Source of the DNA: Paenibacillus taiwanensis DSM 18679
GTDB taxonomy: Bacteria; Bacillota; Bacilli; Paenibacillales; Paenibacillaceae
Direction: 5' to 3'
DNA length: 64,000 nt
Assembly (NCBI RefSeq): GCF_000425125.1
Contig: NZ_KE384308.1
Span: 496,692-560,691 of the forward strand
In this document: positions 26,931 to 34,777 of the stretch, in pieces
How positions within the stretch are numbered: the stretch's first letter is position 1
How the letters are laid out: the number at the start of each line of letters is the position of its first letter
Position numbers and translations under genes: made by a program
The notes under the pieces: model-generated
Seen by the model: only the letters and a program-made list of their open reading frames with translations
Databases searched by the model: none
What the model was told of the DNA's origin: nothing

Positions 26931-27611
26931 TTACCGCGACCCTCTAAATTTTTGAGTATGGGCCCGCGCTTCTTCAACAGTTTGAATTTTGTTGCGGCTC
27001 CACTCTAACAAAATACGGTCGATGTATCGGAAATGGATTTTACCTGCAAACACCGCTTCTTTTAAGGCGAGCAGAATAAGCTCCAGTGGGTAGCGATCAT
27101 CATCTATCCAGCCCGCTATCGTCTCATATTCCATCGGAGACAAAGGACGGCCAAATTCCTTTTCGAATATTTCGAATAGGTTTAAAGATTCTTGCTCTCC
27201 CGCTGCTGCCCCAGCGGCACGCTGACGCTTACGCTCCGCGATGGCCTCGTCCGTTAACAGATGGCCCAACTTATCGTACAACCCTGTTAAATTGTATCGT
27301 TCAAATTGAACACCAGACTCCGGCTCAATCTCCTCATCAATGGTCAGAAAACCATCCTTCATCATACGTTGCAGGGACGTAATCACATGGCTTGCTGGAA
27401 CGCTCATTCGCTCTTGAATTTCTTCAATTGTAGGAAAATCGTTCCATTCACTTTGTTTAAATGCACTCAAATGGATAATCACCATCGTATCTGTATCCGT
27501 AAGCCCGAGTTGTTTATAGTGCTTAAGCAACAAATAAGGCAGCGATACCTGACCCGTCATCAATGCGTGTGATATACCTTTAGCATAAGCCCGGTAAGCT
27601 TCTCCGCTCAT
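26931..27611 (-). CDS. dnaD: replication initiation/primosome protein DnaD
   Basis: A 226-residue protein with an N-terminal winged-helix domain (about 1-95, MSGEAYRAYAKGISHALM, TIEEIQERMSV) and a C-terminal DnaD/DnaB2 domain (about 130-200, FEKEFGRPLSPMEYETIAGW, YIDRILLEWSRNKI). It helps load the helicase at oriC and at restart sites. ATG 27611 is chosen because GGGGGGGCGG lies just upstream. asnS is upstream as in other bacilli, but the usual downstream nth is missing and the island begins here instead. Confidence 0.93.
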   Translation of the reverse strand: MSGEAYRAYAKGISHALMTGQVSLPYLLLKHYKQLGLTDTDTMVIIHLSAFKQSEWNDFPTIEEIQERMSVPASHVITSLQRMMKDGFLTIDEEIEPESGVQFERYNLTGLYDKLGHLLTDEAIAERKRQRAAGAAAGEQESLNLFEIFEKEFGRPLSPMEYETIAGWIDDDRYPLELILLALKEAVFAGKIHFRYIDRILLEWSRNKIQTVEEARAHTQKFRGSR

Positions 27612-27749
27612 GACCGCCCCCCCTTTATGTATGTTAAATAAGTTTATTCTTATTCTGATGGTCAATTCATCTCTGTTCTTTCTTTACAGCCTTTACATTG
27701 TCTCATACTTCGACAAGTTTAGTAAGTCCCGATTGCCATATAGACAACA

Positions 27750-27780
27750 CATCCCGTACCACAAGGAGTGATACGGGATG
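27750..27780 (-). terminator. hairpin between asnS and dnaD
   Basis: CATCCCGTA (27750-27758) and TACGGGATG (27772-27780) form a 9-bp stem with a 13-nt loop. No clear T run; it may attenuate rather than end the asnS transcript. Confidence 0.45.
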
Positions 27781-27797
27781 ATAAGTACTATATAAGT

Positions 27798-29093
27798 TTA
27801 AGGATATAAGCGGTAGAGCATACGTGGGAACGGTATAGTCTCACGTACATGATCGAGTCCGCAAATCCAAGCTACTGTACGTTCTAACCCAAGCCCGAAG
27901 CCGGAATGAGGTACTGTACCGTATTTACGTAGATCCATATACCACTGATAAGCTTCAGCTGCCAAGTCATGCTCACGGAAGCGCTCTGCCATCAATTCAG
28001 GATCGTCAATCCGCTGCGATCCGCCAATGATCTCACCATAGCCTTCAGGCGCAATCATATCCGCACAAAGCACAACGTCTGGATTCGAAGGATCTGGCTT
28101 CATATAGAATGCCTTAATCTTTGTCGGATAATGCGTAATAAAGACAGGTGTTTCATACTGTTCGGCAATTGCAGTCTCATGCGGCGCGCCGAAATCCTCG
28201 CCCCAAGGAATGTCAAAGCCTTTCTCCTGCAAAAACTTAATCGCATCGTCGTACGTAATACGTGGGAAAGCACCGACAACCTTTTCCAGTTTCGATGTGT
28301 CACGCTCCAACGTTTCCAGCTCAGATTTGCAGTTAGTTAAGACGGATTGTACGATATGAGACACAAATTGTTCCTGCACACGCAAGTTCTCATCATGATC
28401 AACAAACGCCATCTCCGGCTCGATCATCCAAAACTCGATCAAGTGACGTCTAGTCTTGGATTTCTCCGCGCGGAACGTCGGTCCGAAAGAGTATACTTTG
28501 CCAAGCGCCATAGCCGCTGCTTCCATATAAAGCTGGCCGCTTTGCGTCAAGAACGCATCTTCTTCAAAGTATTTTGTATGGAACAGCTCTGTTGTCCCTT
28601 CGCATGAAGATGGTGTCAAAATTGGAGGGTCCATCAACGTAAACCCACGATCATTAAAGAACTGCTGCACAGCGGCAATAATTTGGCCACGGATAGCCAT
28701 TACAGCACGCTGCTTAGGTGCGCGCAGCCACAGATGACGGTGATCCATCAAAAAATCAACGCCATGTTCCTTAGGCGTAATCGGATAGTCCTGCGTAATT
28801 TGAATGACTTCTACATTTGTAACTGTCAATTCAAAACCGGACTTGGAGCGCGGCTCCTCCCGTACAACCCCTGTCACATACAGGGAGCTTTCTTGAGTAA
28901 GGCTTTTCGCCGCTTCCCAAGCTTCCTCTGACAGTTCTGTCTTTACAGCGACACCTTGCATAAATCCCGTACCGTCGCGTAATTGCAGAAATTGAATTTT
29001 ACCGCTCTTGCGCTTGTTGTGCAGCCAGCAGCCAATGCGGACTTCCGCGCCCACATGTTTGCTTACTTCACGAATGACACAAGTTGTCGCCAT
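27798..29093 (-). CDS. asnS: asparaginyl-tRNA synthetase
   Basis: A 431-residue class IIb synthetase. N-terminal OB-fold anticodon-binding domain (about 1-100), motif 2 [25 protein letters not shown] and motif 3 [27 protein letters not shown]. The FWMIEPEMA wording and lack of a GatCAB-type insertion favour Asn over Asp specificity. AGGGGAGAT precedes the ATG. It is upstream of dnaD and 60 bp after ackA, probably in one transcript. Confidence 0.96.
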   Translation of the reverse strand: MATTCVIREVSKHVGAEVRIGCWLHNKRKSGKIQFLQLRDGTGFMQGVAVKTELSEEAWEAAKSLTQESSLYVTGVVREEPRSKSGFELTVTNVEVIQITQDYPITPKEHGVDFLMDHRHLWLRAPKQRAVMAIRGQIIAAVQQFFNDRGFTLMDPPILTPSSCEGTTELFHTKYFEEDAFLTQSGQLYMEAAAMALGKVYSFGPTFRAEKSKTRRHLIEFWMIEPEMAFVDHDENLRVQEQFVSHIVQSVLTNCKSELETLERDTSKLEKVVGAFPRITYDDAIKFLQEKGFDIPWGEDFGAPHETAIAEQYETPVFITHYPTKIKAFYMKPDPSNPDVVLCADMIAPEGYGEIIGGSQRIDDPELMAERFREHDLAAEAYQWYMDLRKYGTVPHSGFGLGLERTVAWICGLDHVRETIPFPRMLYRLYP

Positions 29094-29153
29094 CGTTTCG
29101 ATCTCCCCTATTTGTTAATTCGCCACAGCCCAAATGGCACCGAAAGCGTATGC

Positions 29154-30371
29154 TTATGCTTGATTCGCGTTAGCTTCTTGAGCAAGGCGATACGTATCAC
29201 GTGCAATCATAAGCTCCTCATTCGTAGGGACAACAAGTACCGCTACTCGTGAGTTAGGTGTGGAAATGACACGTGGTTCCTTTGAACGAACCTTATTCAA
29301 CTCTTGGTCAATTTCTACGCCCAAGAACGTCAAGTTATCACACACGTGCTTGCGAACAATCGCAGAGTTCTCCCCTACACCAGCAGTAAAGACAATGACG
29401 TCAACGCCGTCCATTGCTGCCGCATATGCACCGATATATTTACGAAGACGGTACTCATACATCTCAAAAGCTAGAGTCGCATTCGGTTCGCCTGCTTCCA
29501 TGCCGTCTGTAATCTCACGCATATCACTGGAGATGCCAGATACAGCCAACAAGCCGCTATGCTTGTTAAGCATAGAATTCACTTCATTAACCGTCAAGTC
29601 TTCCTTCATCATCGTAAATGGTACGATTGCAGGATCGAGGTCCCCACTACGGGTACCCATCATCAAGCCTTCAAGCGGTGTCATCCCCATCGTCGTATCA
29701 ACTGACACGCCGCCTTTGACAGCCGTCAAGCTGCCGCCGTTACCGATATGGCAAGTAATAATCTTCAGATCCTCCAGTGGACGATCCACAACTTCTGCTG
29801 CACGTTTGCTCACATAATCGTGCGAAGTTCCGTGGAAGCCGTAACGACGGATCTTGTGTTTCTTGTACAATACTTTAGGAATGGCATACATATACGCTTT
29901 AGCAGGCATCGTCTGATGGAAAGCTGTATCAAATACTACTGCTTGCGGCACGTTAGGCATGTTGGCTTCAGCCGCTTTAATTCCCATCATACAAGCTGGG
30001 TTATGTAGCGGTGCCAAGTCAAACAAACGGCGAATTTCCGATTTAACCTCGGAATCCACGAGCACAGAACTTTTAAACGTCTCGCCGCCGTGAACGACAC
30101 GATGGCCAACCGCCTCAATTTCGCTGATCGAGCCAACAACACCAACTTGAGGGTCAGTCAACTTATCAAGCACTTTACGGATTGCTGTTGTGTGGTCAAG
30201 TATTTCACTAACCTCAGTAATCTCGTCTGTGTGATGTGGTTCGTGAACGAGGATGGATGAATCCATACCAATACGTTCTACACGACCTGCTGCCAATACT
30301 GCTTCTGTAGTCATGTCATAAATTTGATATTTAAGCGAGGAGCTTCCTGCGTTAATTACGAGAATTTTCAT
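29154..30371 (-). CDS. ackA: acetate kinase
   Basis: A 405-residue ASKHA-fold kinase: VINAGSSSLKYQIYDM, GHRVVHGGE, FDTAFHQTMP, RRYGFHGTSHDYVS, HIGNGGSLTAV and FTAGVGENSAIVR are all present. It interconverts acetyl-phosphate and acetate with ATP in overflow metabolism. The ATG overlaps the stop of the upstream dehydrogenase by 4 bp (ATGA), a coupling worth noting. Confidence 0.97.
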   Translation of the reverse strand: MKILVINAGSSSLKYQIYDMTTEAVLAAGRVERIGMDSSILVHEPHHTDEITEVSEILDHTTAIRKVLDKLTDPQVGVVGSISEIEAVGHRVVHGGETFKSSVLVDSEVKSEIRRLFDLAPLHNPACMMGIKAAEANMPNVPQAVVFDTAFHQTMPAKAYMYAIPKVLYKKHKIRRYGFHGTSHDYVSKRAAEVVDRPLEDLKIITCHIGNGGSLTAVKGGVSVDTTMGMTPLEGLMMGTRSGDLDPAIVPFTMMKEDLTVNEVNSMLNKHSGLLAVSGISSDMREITDGMEAGEPNATLAFEMYEYRLRKYIGAYAAAMDGVDVIVFTAGVGENSAIVRKHVCDNLTFLGVEIDQELNKVRSKEPRVISTPNSRVAVLVVPTNEELMIARDTYRLAQEANANQA

Positions 30372-31240
30372 AGTCTATCCCCATCCTTGTCATACTTGAA
30401 AAATCCGACGCCGGTCTTAATACCGAGTTGGTTAGCGCGAACCATCTTTTTCAACAACACGGAAGGACGATACTTGATATCTCCGAATTCACGGAACATA
30501 CGCTCCATAGCCGCCAATACCGAATCTAAGCCAAAACGATCTGCCATTTCAAGCGGACCATATTGGAAATTATATCCGATTCTCATCGCATTGTCGATGT
30601 CTTCTGCAGTTGCAACGCCTTCTTGAAGCACATGCAGCGCTTCATTGATAAGAATGCAAATAATCCGTGTAGTAACGAAGCCAGGCGATTCATAAACCAT
30701 GACGCCTTTCTTCTGGACAACTTCCTCTACAAAACGTTTCGTTTCCGAGAACGTTGCTTCTGAAGTCTTCAACCCACGGATAATCTCAACCAAGTCAACC
30801 TTGGATACTGGATAAATAAAGTGCATGCCAATGACACGCTCAGGATATTTAGTCGTACTTGCAAGCTCAGTCAACGACAACGTTGATGTATTACTTGCCA
30901 GAATAATACTGCTAGGGCAGACACGATCAAGCTCTGCGAAGATCGCTTTCTTCGCTTCCAAATCTTCCGAGATCGTCTCAATTACCATGTCACAAGCGCT
31001 AAGTTCAGCGAGATGAGTTACTTTGTGAATGCGGGACAAGATAAGCTTCTTCTCGGCTTGCGTAATGGCCCATTTCTCCAATTGCTTGTCCAAGCTTGTT
31101 TCGATCATTTCATAAGCATGGTTTAGCTTCTCCGACGTTTGCTCCACCAACAGCACGTCCAGGCCTTTCACAGCAAGCATTTCTGCGATGCCTTGGCCCA
31201 TTGTACCGCCGCCGATGACGCCGATTTTTTTGAAAAACAT
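30368..31240 (-). CDS. 3-hydroxybutyryl-CoA (3-hydroxyacyl-CoA) dehydrogenase
   Basis: A 290-residue NAD-dependent dehydrogenase: Rossmann motif IGVIGGGTMGQGIAEM, catalytic His in IGMHFIYPVSKVDLVEI, and the C-terminal dimerisation domain FVTTRIICILINEALHVLQEG and DRFGLD. It oxidises 3-hydroxyacyl-CoA in beta-oxidation or butyrate/PHB-related metabolism. ATG 31240 is favoured because AAAGGTGG lies eight bases upstream; a GTG at 31252 is inside that site. Coupled to ackA by overlapping stop and start. Confidence 0.93.
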   Translation of the reverse strand: MFFKKIGVIGGGTMGQGIAEMLAVKGLDVLLVEQTSEKLNHAYEMIETSLDKQLEKWAITQAEKKLILSRIHKVTHLAELSACDMVIETISEDLEAKKAIFAELDRVCPSSIILASNTSTLSLTELASTTKYPERVIGMHFIYPVSKVDLVEIIRGLKTSEATFSETKRFVEEVVQKKGVMVYESPGFVTTRIICILINEALHVLQEGVATAEDIDNAMRIGYNFQYGPLEMADRFGLDSVLAAMERMFREFGDIKYRPSVLLKKMVRANQLGIKTGVGFFKYDKDGDRL

Positions 31241-31361
31241 GGTCTCTTCCACCTTTCATGTTTCTATGCTCTTCTGATATTGTACCCGAACATGGGGTAT
31301 CGTTATCAAAAGGATTACTGCATAGGTACCTAACGATATCTTAACATGTTTAAGGCTAAAA

Positions 31362-31393
31362 AAAGGAGAAAACCAGCGCATTTTCACGCTGGT
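31362..31393 (-). terminator. Rho-independent terminator overlapping the 3' end of the FtsH-like gene
   Basis: On the minus strand ACCAGCG, an 8-nt loop and CGCTGGT are followed by TTTCTCCTTTTTTT. The stem starts within the last codons of the gene. Confidence 0.8.
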
Positions 31394-32907
31394 AATTGTT
31401 TACTTTCACATATTAGACACCGGAAATCGTCGCCCGAAAGCTGCTCATCCTGTATCAGCTTCTCCAACGAATGCTGGAATGTATCCCGATGCTGTTCCAA
31501 CATCTGTCTGGTGCGTGTCGTTAATTGTTCCATGATCGTATTCATCTCACCTGACAAAGCTTCAATGGATACATGCTTCATTTTAACTATCCCTAGACTG
31601 GTCAAGCCTGCGTTTACCATCGTCTCCACGATGTTTAGTGCCTGATCAAAGTCTCCTTGTGAGCCGGTACTACGATGTCCATAAAACATTTCCTCAGCAA
31701 CAGCGCCGCCAAGTGAGATCATAATTTGTTCTTCCAAAAATGGGAGCGTATATAAATATTTTTCCTGCTGCGGTTGATGTCGAACGTACCCTAACGCTTG
31801 CCCACGCGGACTAAGTGATACTTGGGACACACTGCCCGGCCGAACTAGTTCTGCCACAATGGCATGTCCAAGTTCATGCAAAGCGACACGACGCCGTTCT
31901 TCCTGATTGGTTTCCCGATCCGTCTTCTCACCCATCATCACTTTATCAATTGCAAGTGACAAGTGCCGCATCTCTATTTGTTCTTTTTCTTCACGCATCG
32001 CATAAATAGCACCTTCGTTTAACACACTCTCAAGCTGTGCACCGGAAAATCCAAATGTTTCTTCCGCGATTTTCTCAAGCTGTACTTCATCGGCAAGCGG
32101 CTTGTTTTGGGTGTGTAATTCCAAAATATGCTGTCTGCCTTTCTTATCAGGAAGATCCACCTGAATATGTCGATCAAACCGTCCTGGGCGCAGCAAGGCA
32201 CCGTCAAGCATCTCCTTGCGATTGGTTGCCGCCATAATGAGGATACGCGGCGTCTCATCTGCGTACAATCCATCCATCTCAGTAAGCAACTGATTTAACG
32301 TCTGGTCATATTCCTTCTGCTGACCGCCCTCACGTTTTCCGCCAATCACATCAATTTCATCTATAAAAATGATCGCATTTTCCTTCTTTTCTTTGACAGC
32401 GAGCTGACGTGCATCCTTAAATAAACTTCGAATGCGTCCTGCGCCAACACCCACGTACATTTCTACAAATTCACTTCCTGATGCGCCAAGGAAAACCGCA
32501 TCTGCATAACTTGCTGCGGCTTTTGCCATCAGTGTCTTGCCTGTACCGGGTGGTCCTGTAAGCAAAATCCCCTTTAAGGGACGAATGCCAAATTTCTTAA
32601 TGGCTTCCGGTCGGACTAAAAAATCCAACGCTTCAATAAGCTCATGCTTTGCACGATCTTGGCCGCCAATTCTATTAAATCCGATAGATTGCACTTTAGC
32701 CGATCTCGATTTAGAGCGAGCACTGCCGCTCCCATCGGTCATGCTCGTAGCTTTACTGCGATATTGTGCAGCAAAAGCCAAAATGCCGATAGCCGCGGCA
32801 GCAATAACAATCGGCCACACATTAATACCAATGTATGCCAAAAAAACAAGTACAACTATTGACAACCCGATCGCGAACTCAGGCCAAGCCATCGTCCGAT
32901 TTCGCAT
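31384..32907 (-). CDS. short FtsH-like AAA+ membrane metalloprotease
   Basis: A 507-residue protein. Two adjacent N-terminal hydrophobic helices (about 8-45) have almost no external loop, unlike FtsH with its roughly 70-residue outer domain. Then an AAA+ domain (Walker A GPPGTGKT, Walker B IIFIDEID, SRH ILIMAATNRKEMLDGALLRPGRFDR) and a zinc protease domain with HELGH and the downstream acidic ligand region GDFDQALN. It should be an active ATP-dependent membrane protease but is a paralogue rather than the essential FtsH. It overlaps the 186-residue gene upstream by 29 bp. Some bacilli have such a protease linked to sporulation; not shown here. Confidence 0.88.
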   Translation of the reverse strand: MRNRTMAWPEFAIGLSIVVLVFLAYIGINVWPIVIAAAAIGILAFAAQYRSKATSMTDGSGSARSKSRSAKVQSIGFNRIGGQDRAKHELIEALDFLVRPEAIKKFGIRPLKGILLTGPPGTGKTLMAKAAASYADAVFLGASGSEFVEMYVGVGAGRIRSLFKDARQLAVKEKKENAIIFIDEIDVIGGKREGGQQKEYDQTLNQLLTEMDGLYADETPRILIMAATNRKEMLDGALLRPGRFDRHIQVDLPDKKGRQHILELHTQNKPLADEVQLEKIAEETFGFSGAQLESVLNEGAIYAMREEKEQIEMRHLSLAIDKVMMGEKTDRETNQEERRRVALHELGHAIVAELVRPGSVSQVSLSPRGQALGYVRHQPQQEKYLYTLPFLEEQIMISLGGAVAEEMFYGHRSTGSQGDFDQALNIVETMVNAGLTSLGIVKMKHVSIEALSGEMNTIMEQLTTRTRQMLEQHRDTFQHSLEKLIQDEQLSGDDFRCLICESKQLPA

Positions 32908-33439
32908 TTGGCCACACCCCCATTGGTTGTCCTTTTAATGGCAATAACACAACTTTGCTGTTGCCTTCATGATCCTTAACCGTTACATACACATACTGAT
33001 TGTCCATTTCGGTCTGAACATTAACCTCTTTATGTTTGGCAAGTCCAGCCAGCTTATTAGGAATATCTCCATAACGCTGGTGTGCCATTGCCTCAGCCAC
33101 TGGAAATAAAGCTTCGGACCACCACTGTTCTAGCTTAGGTGATGTTTTATCGTTGATGACCTGTATATCTATCGTACGCTGCTCAGCTTGTTTTGACGTT
33201 TCTTTATATACACTTTGTACAATCTCGCGTATATCACTATCGGGCTTTACTCGCAGCTTAATCGCTACCTGCTTCGGCTGCCAATTCACTTCCGCTTGCT
33301 GCACGTGGCTTATATTATTAATTTGGGTCTCAAGCGGCGCTTCCATAAGTTGATGTCGGTAAATATACCAGCCTCCAAACAAGAGAATGCCACTAATAAG
33401 AATAGTTGATATCAATGGAACCCAACGAATTTGTTTCAA
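32879..33439 (-). CDS. single-pass membrane protein, partner of the FtsH-like protease
   Basis: A 186-residue protein with an N-terminal transmembrane helix (about 8-28) and a soluble outer part with two alpha/beta repeats resembling small ferredoxin-like modules (INNISHVQQAEVNWQPKQVAIKLRVK and the VNVQTEMDNQYVYVTVKD stretch). I do not recognise a named family. Its end overlaps the protease start by 29 bp in another frame, which means tight coupling; a substrate adaptor or the missing extracytoplasmic domain of the short protease is an attractive idea. Confidence 0.7.
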   Translation of the reverse strand: MKQIRWVPLISTILISGILLFGGWYIYRHQLMEAPLETQINNISHVQQAEVNWQPKQVAIKLRVKPDSDIREIVQSVYKETSKQAEQRTIDIQVINDKTSPKLEQWWSEALFPVAEAMAHQRYGDIPNKLAGLAKHKEVNVQTEMDNQYVYVTVKDHEGNSKVVLLPLKGQPMGVWPNAKSDDGLA

Positions 33440-33791
33440 TCTGTATCACTCCTTTATGGACTAATAAAAAACGAAGATCGACGGCTATATTGTAATTGAA
33501 TGTTTATCACGATATATCATTTAACACAAGTAAAAGTATATCACAATCGTATATTATTCGAGCTATGTAATGATTGGTAAGCAAAGTAAACTTACACAAC
33601 TCACTCTTTTTCTCAGAACCGTATTCACGGGTCAGTTTTGCCCTTGTGAAAGATTTTGTTGTCATGGAAATACAATTGCCCTATACTAAATAACAAATTA
33701 CTTCGTATGTACATATACCTATAATACAATTTAATTTTTGCCCTTGGTAAACACTTTGTCCCTAAACTAACACGAAAGGATGGATCCGCTT
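33440..33791 (+). promoter_or_regulatory. feoA upstream region with imperfect direct repeats
   Basis: A TATAAT box at 33720-33725 (weak TTACTT at 33698-33703, 16-bp spacing) is flanked by two direct repeats, 33636-33659 and 33735-33759. They share TTTTGCCCTTG, then AA, then TTTGT. One lies far upstream and one at about +10 of the putative transcript, as expected for a regulator that loops or blocks RNA polymerase. No 7-1-7 Fur box was found here. Confidence 0.5.
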
Positions 33792-34049
33792 ATGACAACA
33801 TCATCAAGTCTATCTTTAGCTGATGCAAGCACAGGCAGCTATATCCGTTTGGAACGGATCGAAGTCCAAGGCGTCCTGCGAAGACGGCTGCTTGATCTTG
33901 GATTCGTGCCTGGCAACGTGATCGAAGTGATGCAGAAAAGCCCACTTGGCGATCCAACCGCATTTCGAGTGAACAATACAACGATCGCACTGCGAATTGA
34001 AGAAAGCTCCCTCATCTTTGGGTATTACGAGGAGAGTGATGAACGATGA
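33792..34049 (+). CDS. feoA: ferrous iron transport protein A
   Basis: An 85-residue SH3-like protein: SLADASTGSYIRLERIEVQGVLRRRLLDLGFVPG, VIEVMQKSPLGDPTAFRV and TTIALRIEESSLI match FeoA. It assists FeoB in Fe(II) import. ATG 33792 has AAAGGATGG eight bases upstream; the earlier ATG 33780 is inside that site. The stop overlaps the FeoB GTPase start (ATGA). Confidence 0.92.
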   Translation: MTTSSSLSLADASTGSYIRLERIEVQGVLRRRLLDLGFVPGNVIEVMQKSPLGDPTAFRVNNTTIALRIEESSLIFGYYEESDER

Positions 34050-34777
34050 GGCCTTATACAGTAGCTTTAGCAGGCAACCCCAACACGGGGAAGAGCACCC
34101 TTTTTAACACATTGACTGGGCTTCGACAGCACACTGGAAATTGGGCCGGAAAAACGGTTGTGTCGGCTGAGGGTGAATTTATCCATGAGGATACTGCATT
34201 TCGAATGATCGATCTGCCAGGTACTTATTCCTTATACTCCAATTCCGCGGATGAGGAAGTGGCACGAGATTATATTATTTTTGAGCAGCCTGATGTGACA
34301 ATTGTTGTTTTGGATGCTACTTCGTTGGAACGCAATTTGAACCTGGCACTCCAAGTACTCGAGATGACTTCACGTGTCGTTGTATGTATCAATCTGATGG
34401 ATGAAGCGAAGAAGCTTGGTATTCGAGTAGATACCGACCAGATTGAGAGACAACTCGGCGTGCCCGTTGTAGCCGTATCTGCTCGTAATAAGACAGGTAT
34501 CGATACTTTATTAGACAAAGTTGCCGAGATCGCTTCCGGCAGTCATGTCCCGAAGCCAGTTCCAGTTATTTATAACGATGACATTGAAAAGAAAATTGCC
34601 CAACTTGAGCCGCTGATCCGCCAAACTCTAGGTGACAGATTTCCAGCTCGCTGGGTAGCTTTAAGACTATTGGATGAGGATGAGAGCTTAATTTCTTCGT
34701 TAAGAGCAAAGCTTCACGAGCAGCCAGCAACAGAGCAGAAGGAGGAGATCCGTTATGGACGCACCGCTTGCCACTAA
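34046..34777 (+). CDS. feoB: FeoB, N-terminal GTPase half (split FeoB)
   Basis: A 243-residue protein with the complete FeoB G domain: G1 AGNPNTGKST (9-18), G3 DLPGTYSL, G4 NLMDEAKK, and the helical GDI-like part to about residue 225. It ends before any membrane segment. In most bacteria FeoB is one polypeptide of 600-800 residues; here the permease is encoded by the next overlapping gene. Coupled to feoA by a 4-bp overlap. Confidence 0.9.
   Translation: MRPYTVALAGNPNTGKSTLFNTLTGLRQHTGNWAGKTVVSAEGEFIHEDTAFRMIDLPGTYSLYSNSADEEVARDYIIFEQPDVTIVVLDATSLERNLNLALQVLEMTSRVVVCINLMDEAKKLGIRVDTDQIERQLGVPVVAVSARNKTGIDTLLDKVAEIASGSHVPKPVPVIYNDDIEKKIAQLEPLIRQTLGDRFPARWVALRLLDEDESLISSLRAKLHEQPATEQKEEIRYGRTACH

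Noticed and set aside
33440..33791. Fur box upstream of feoA
   Set aside because: No segment approaches the 7-1-7 consensus, unlike the perfect match at 47321.
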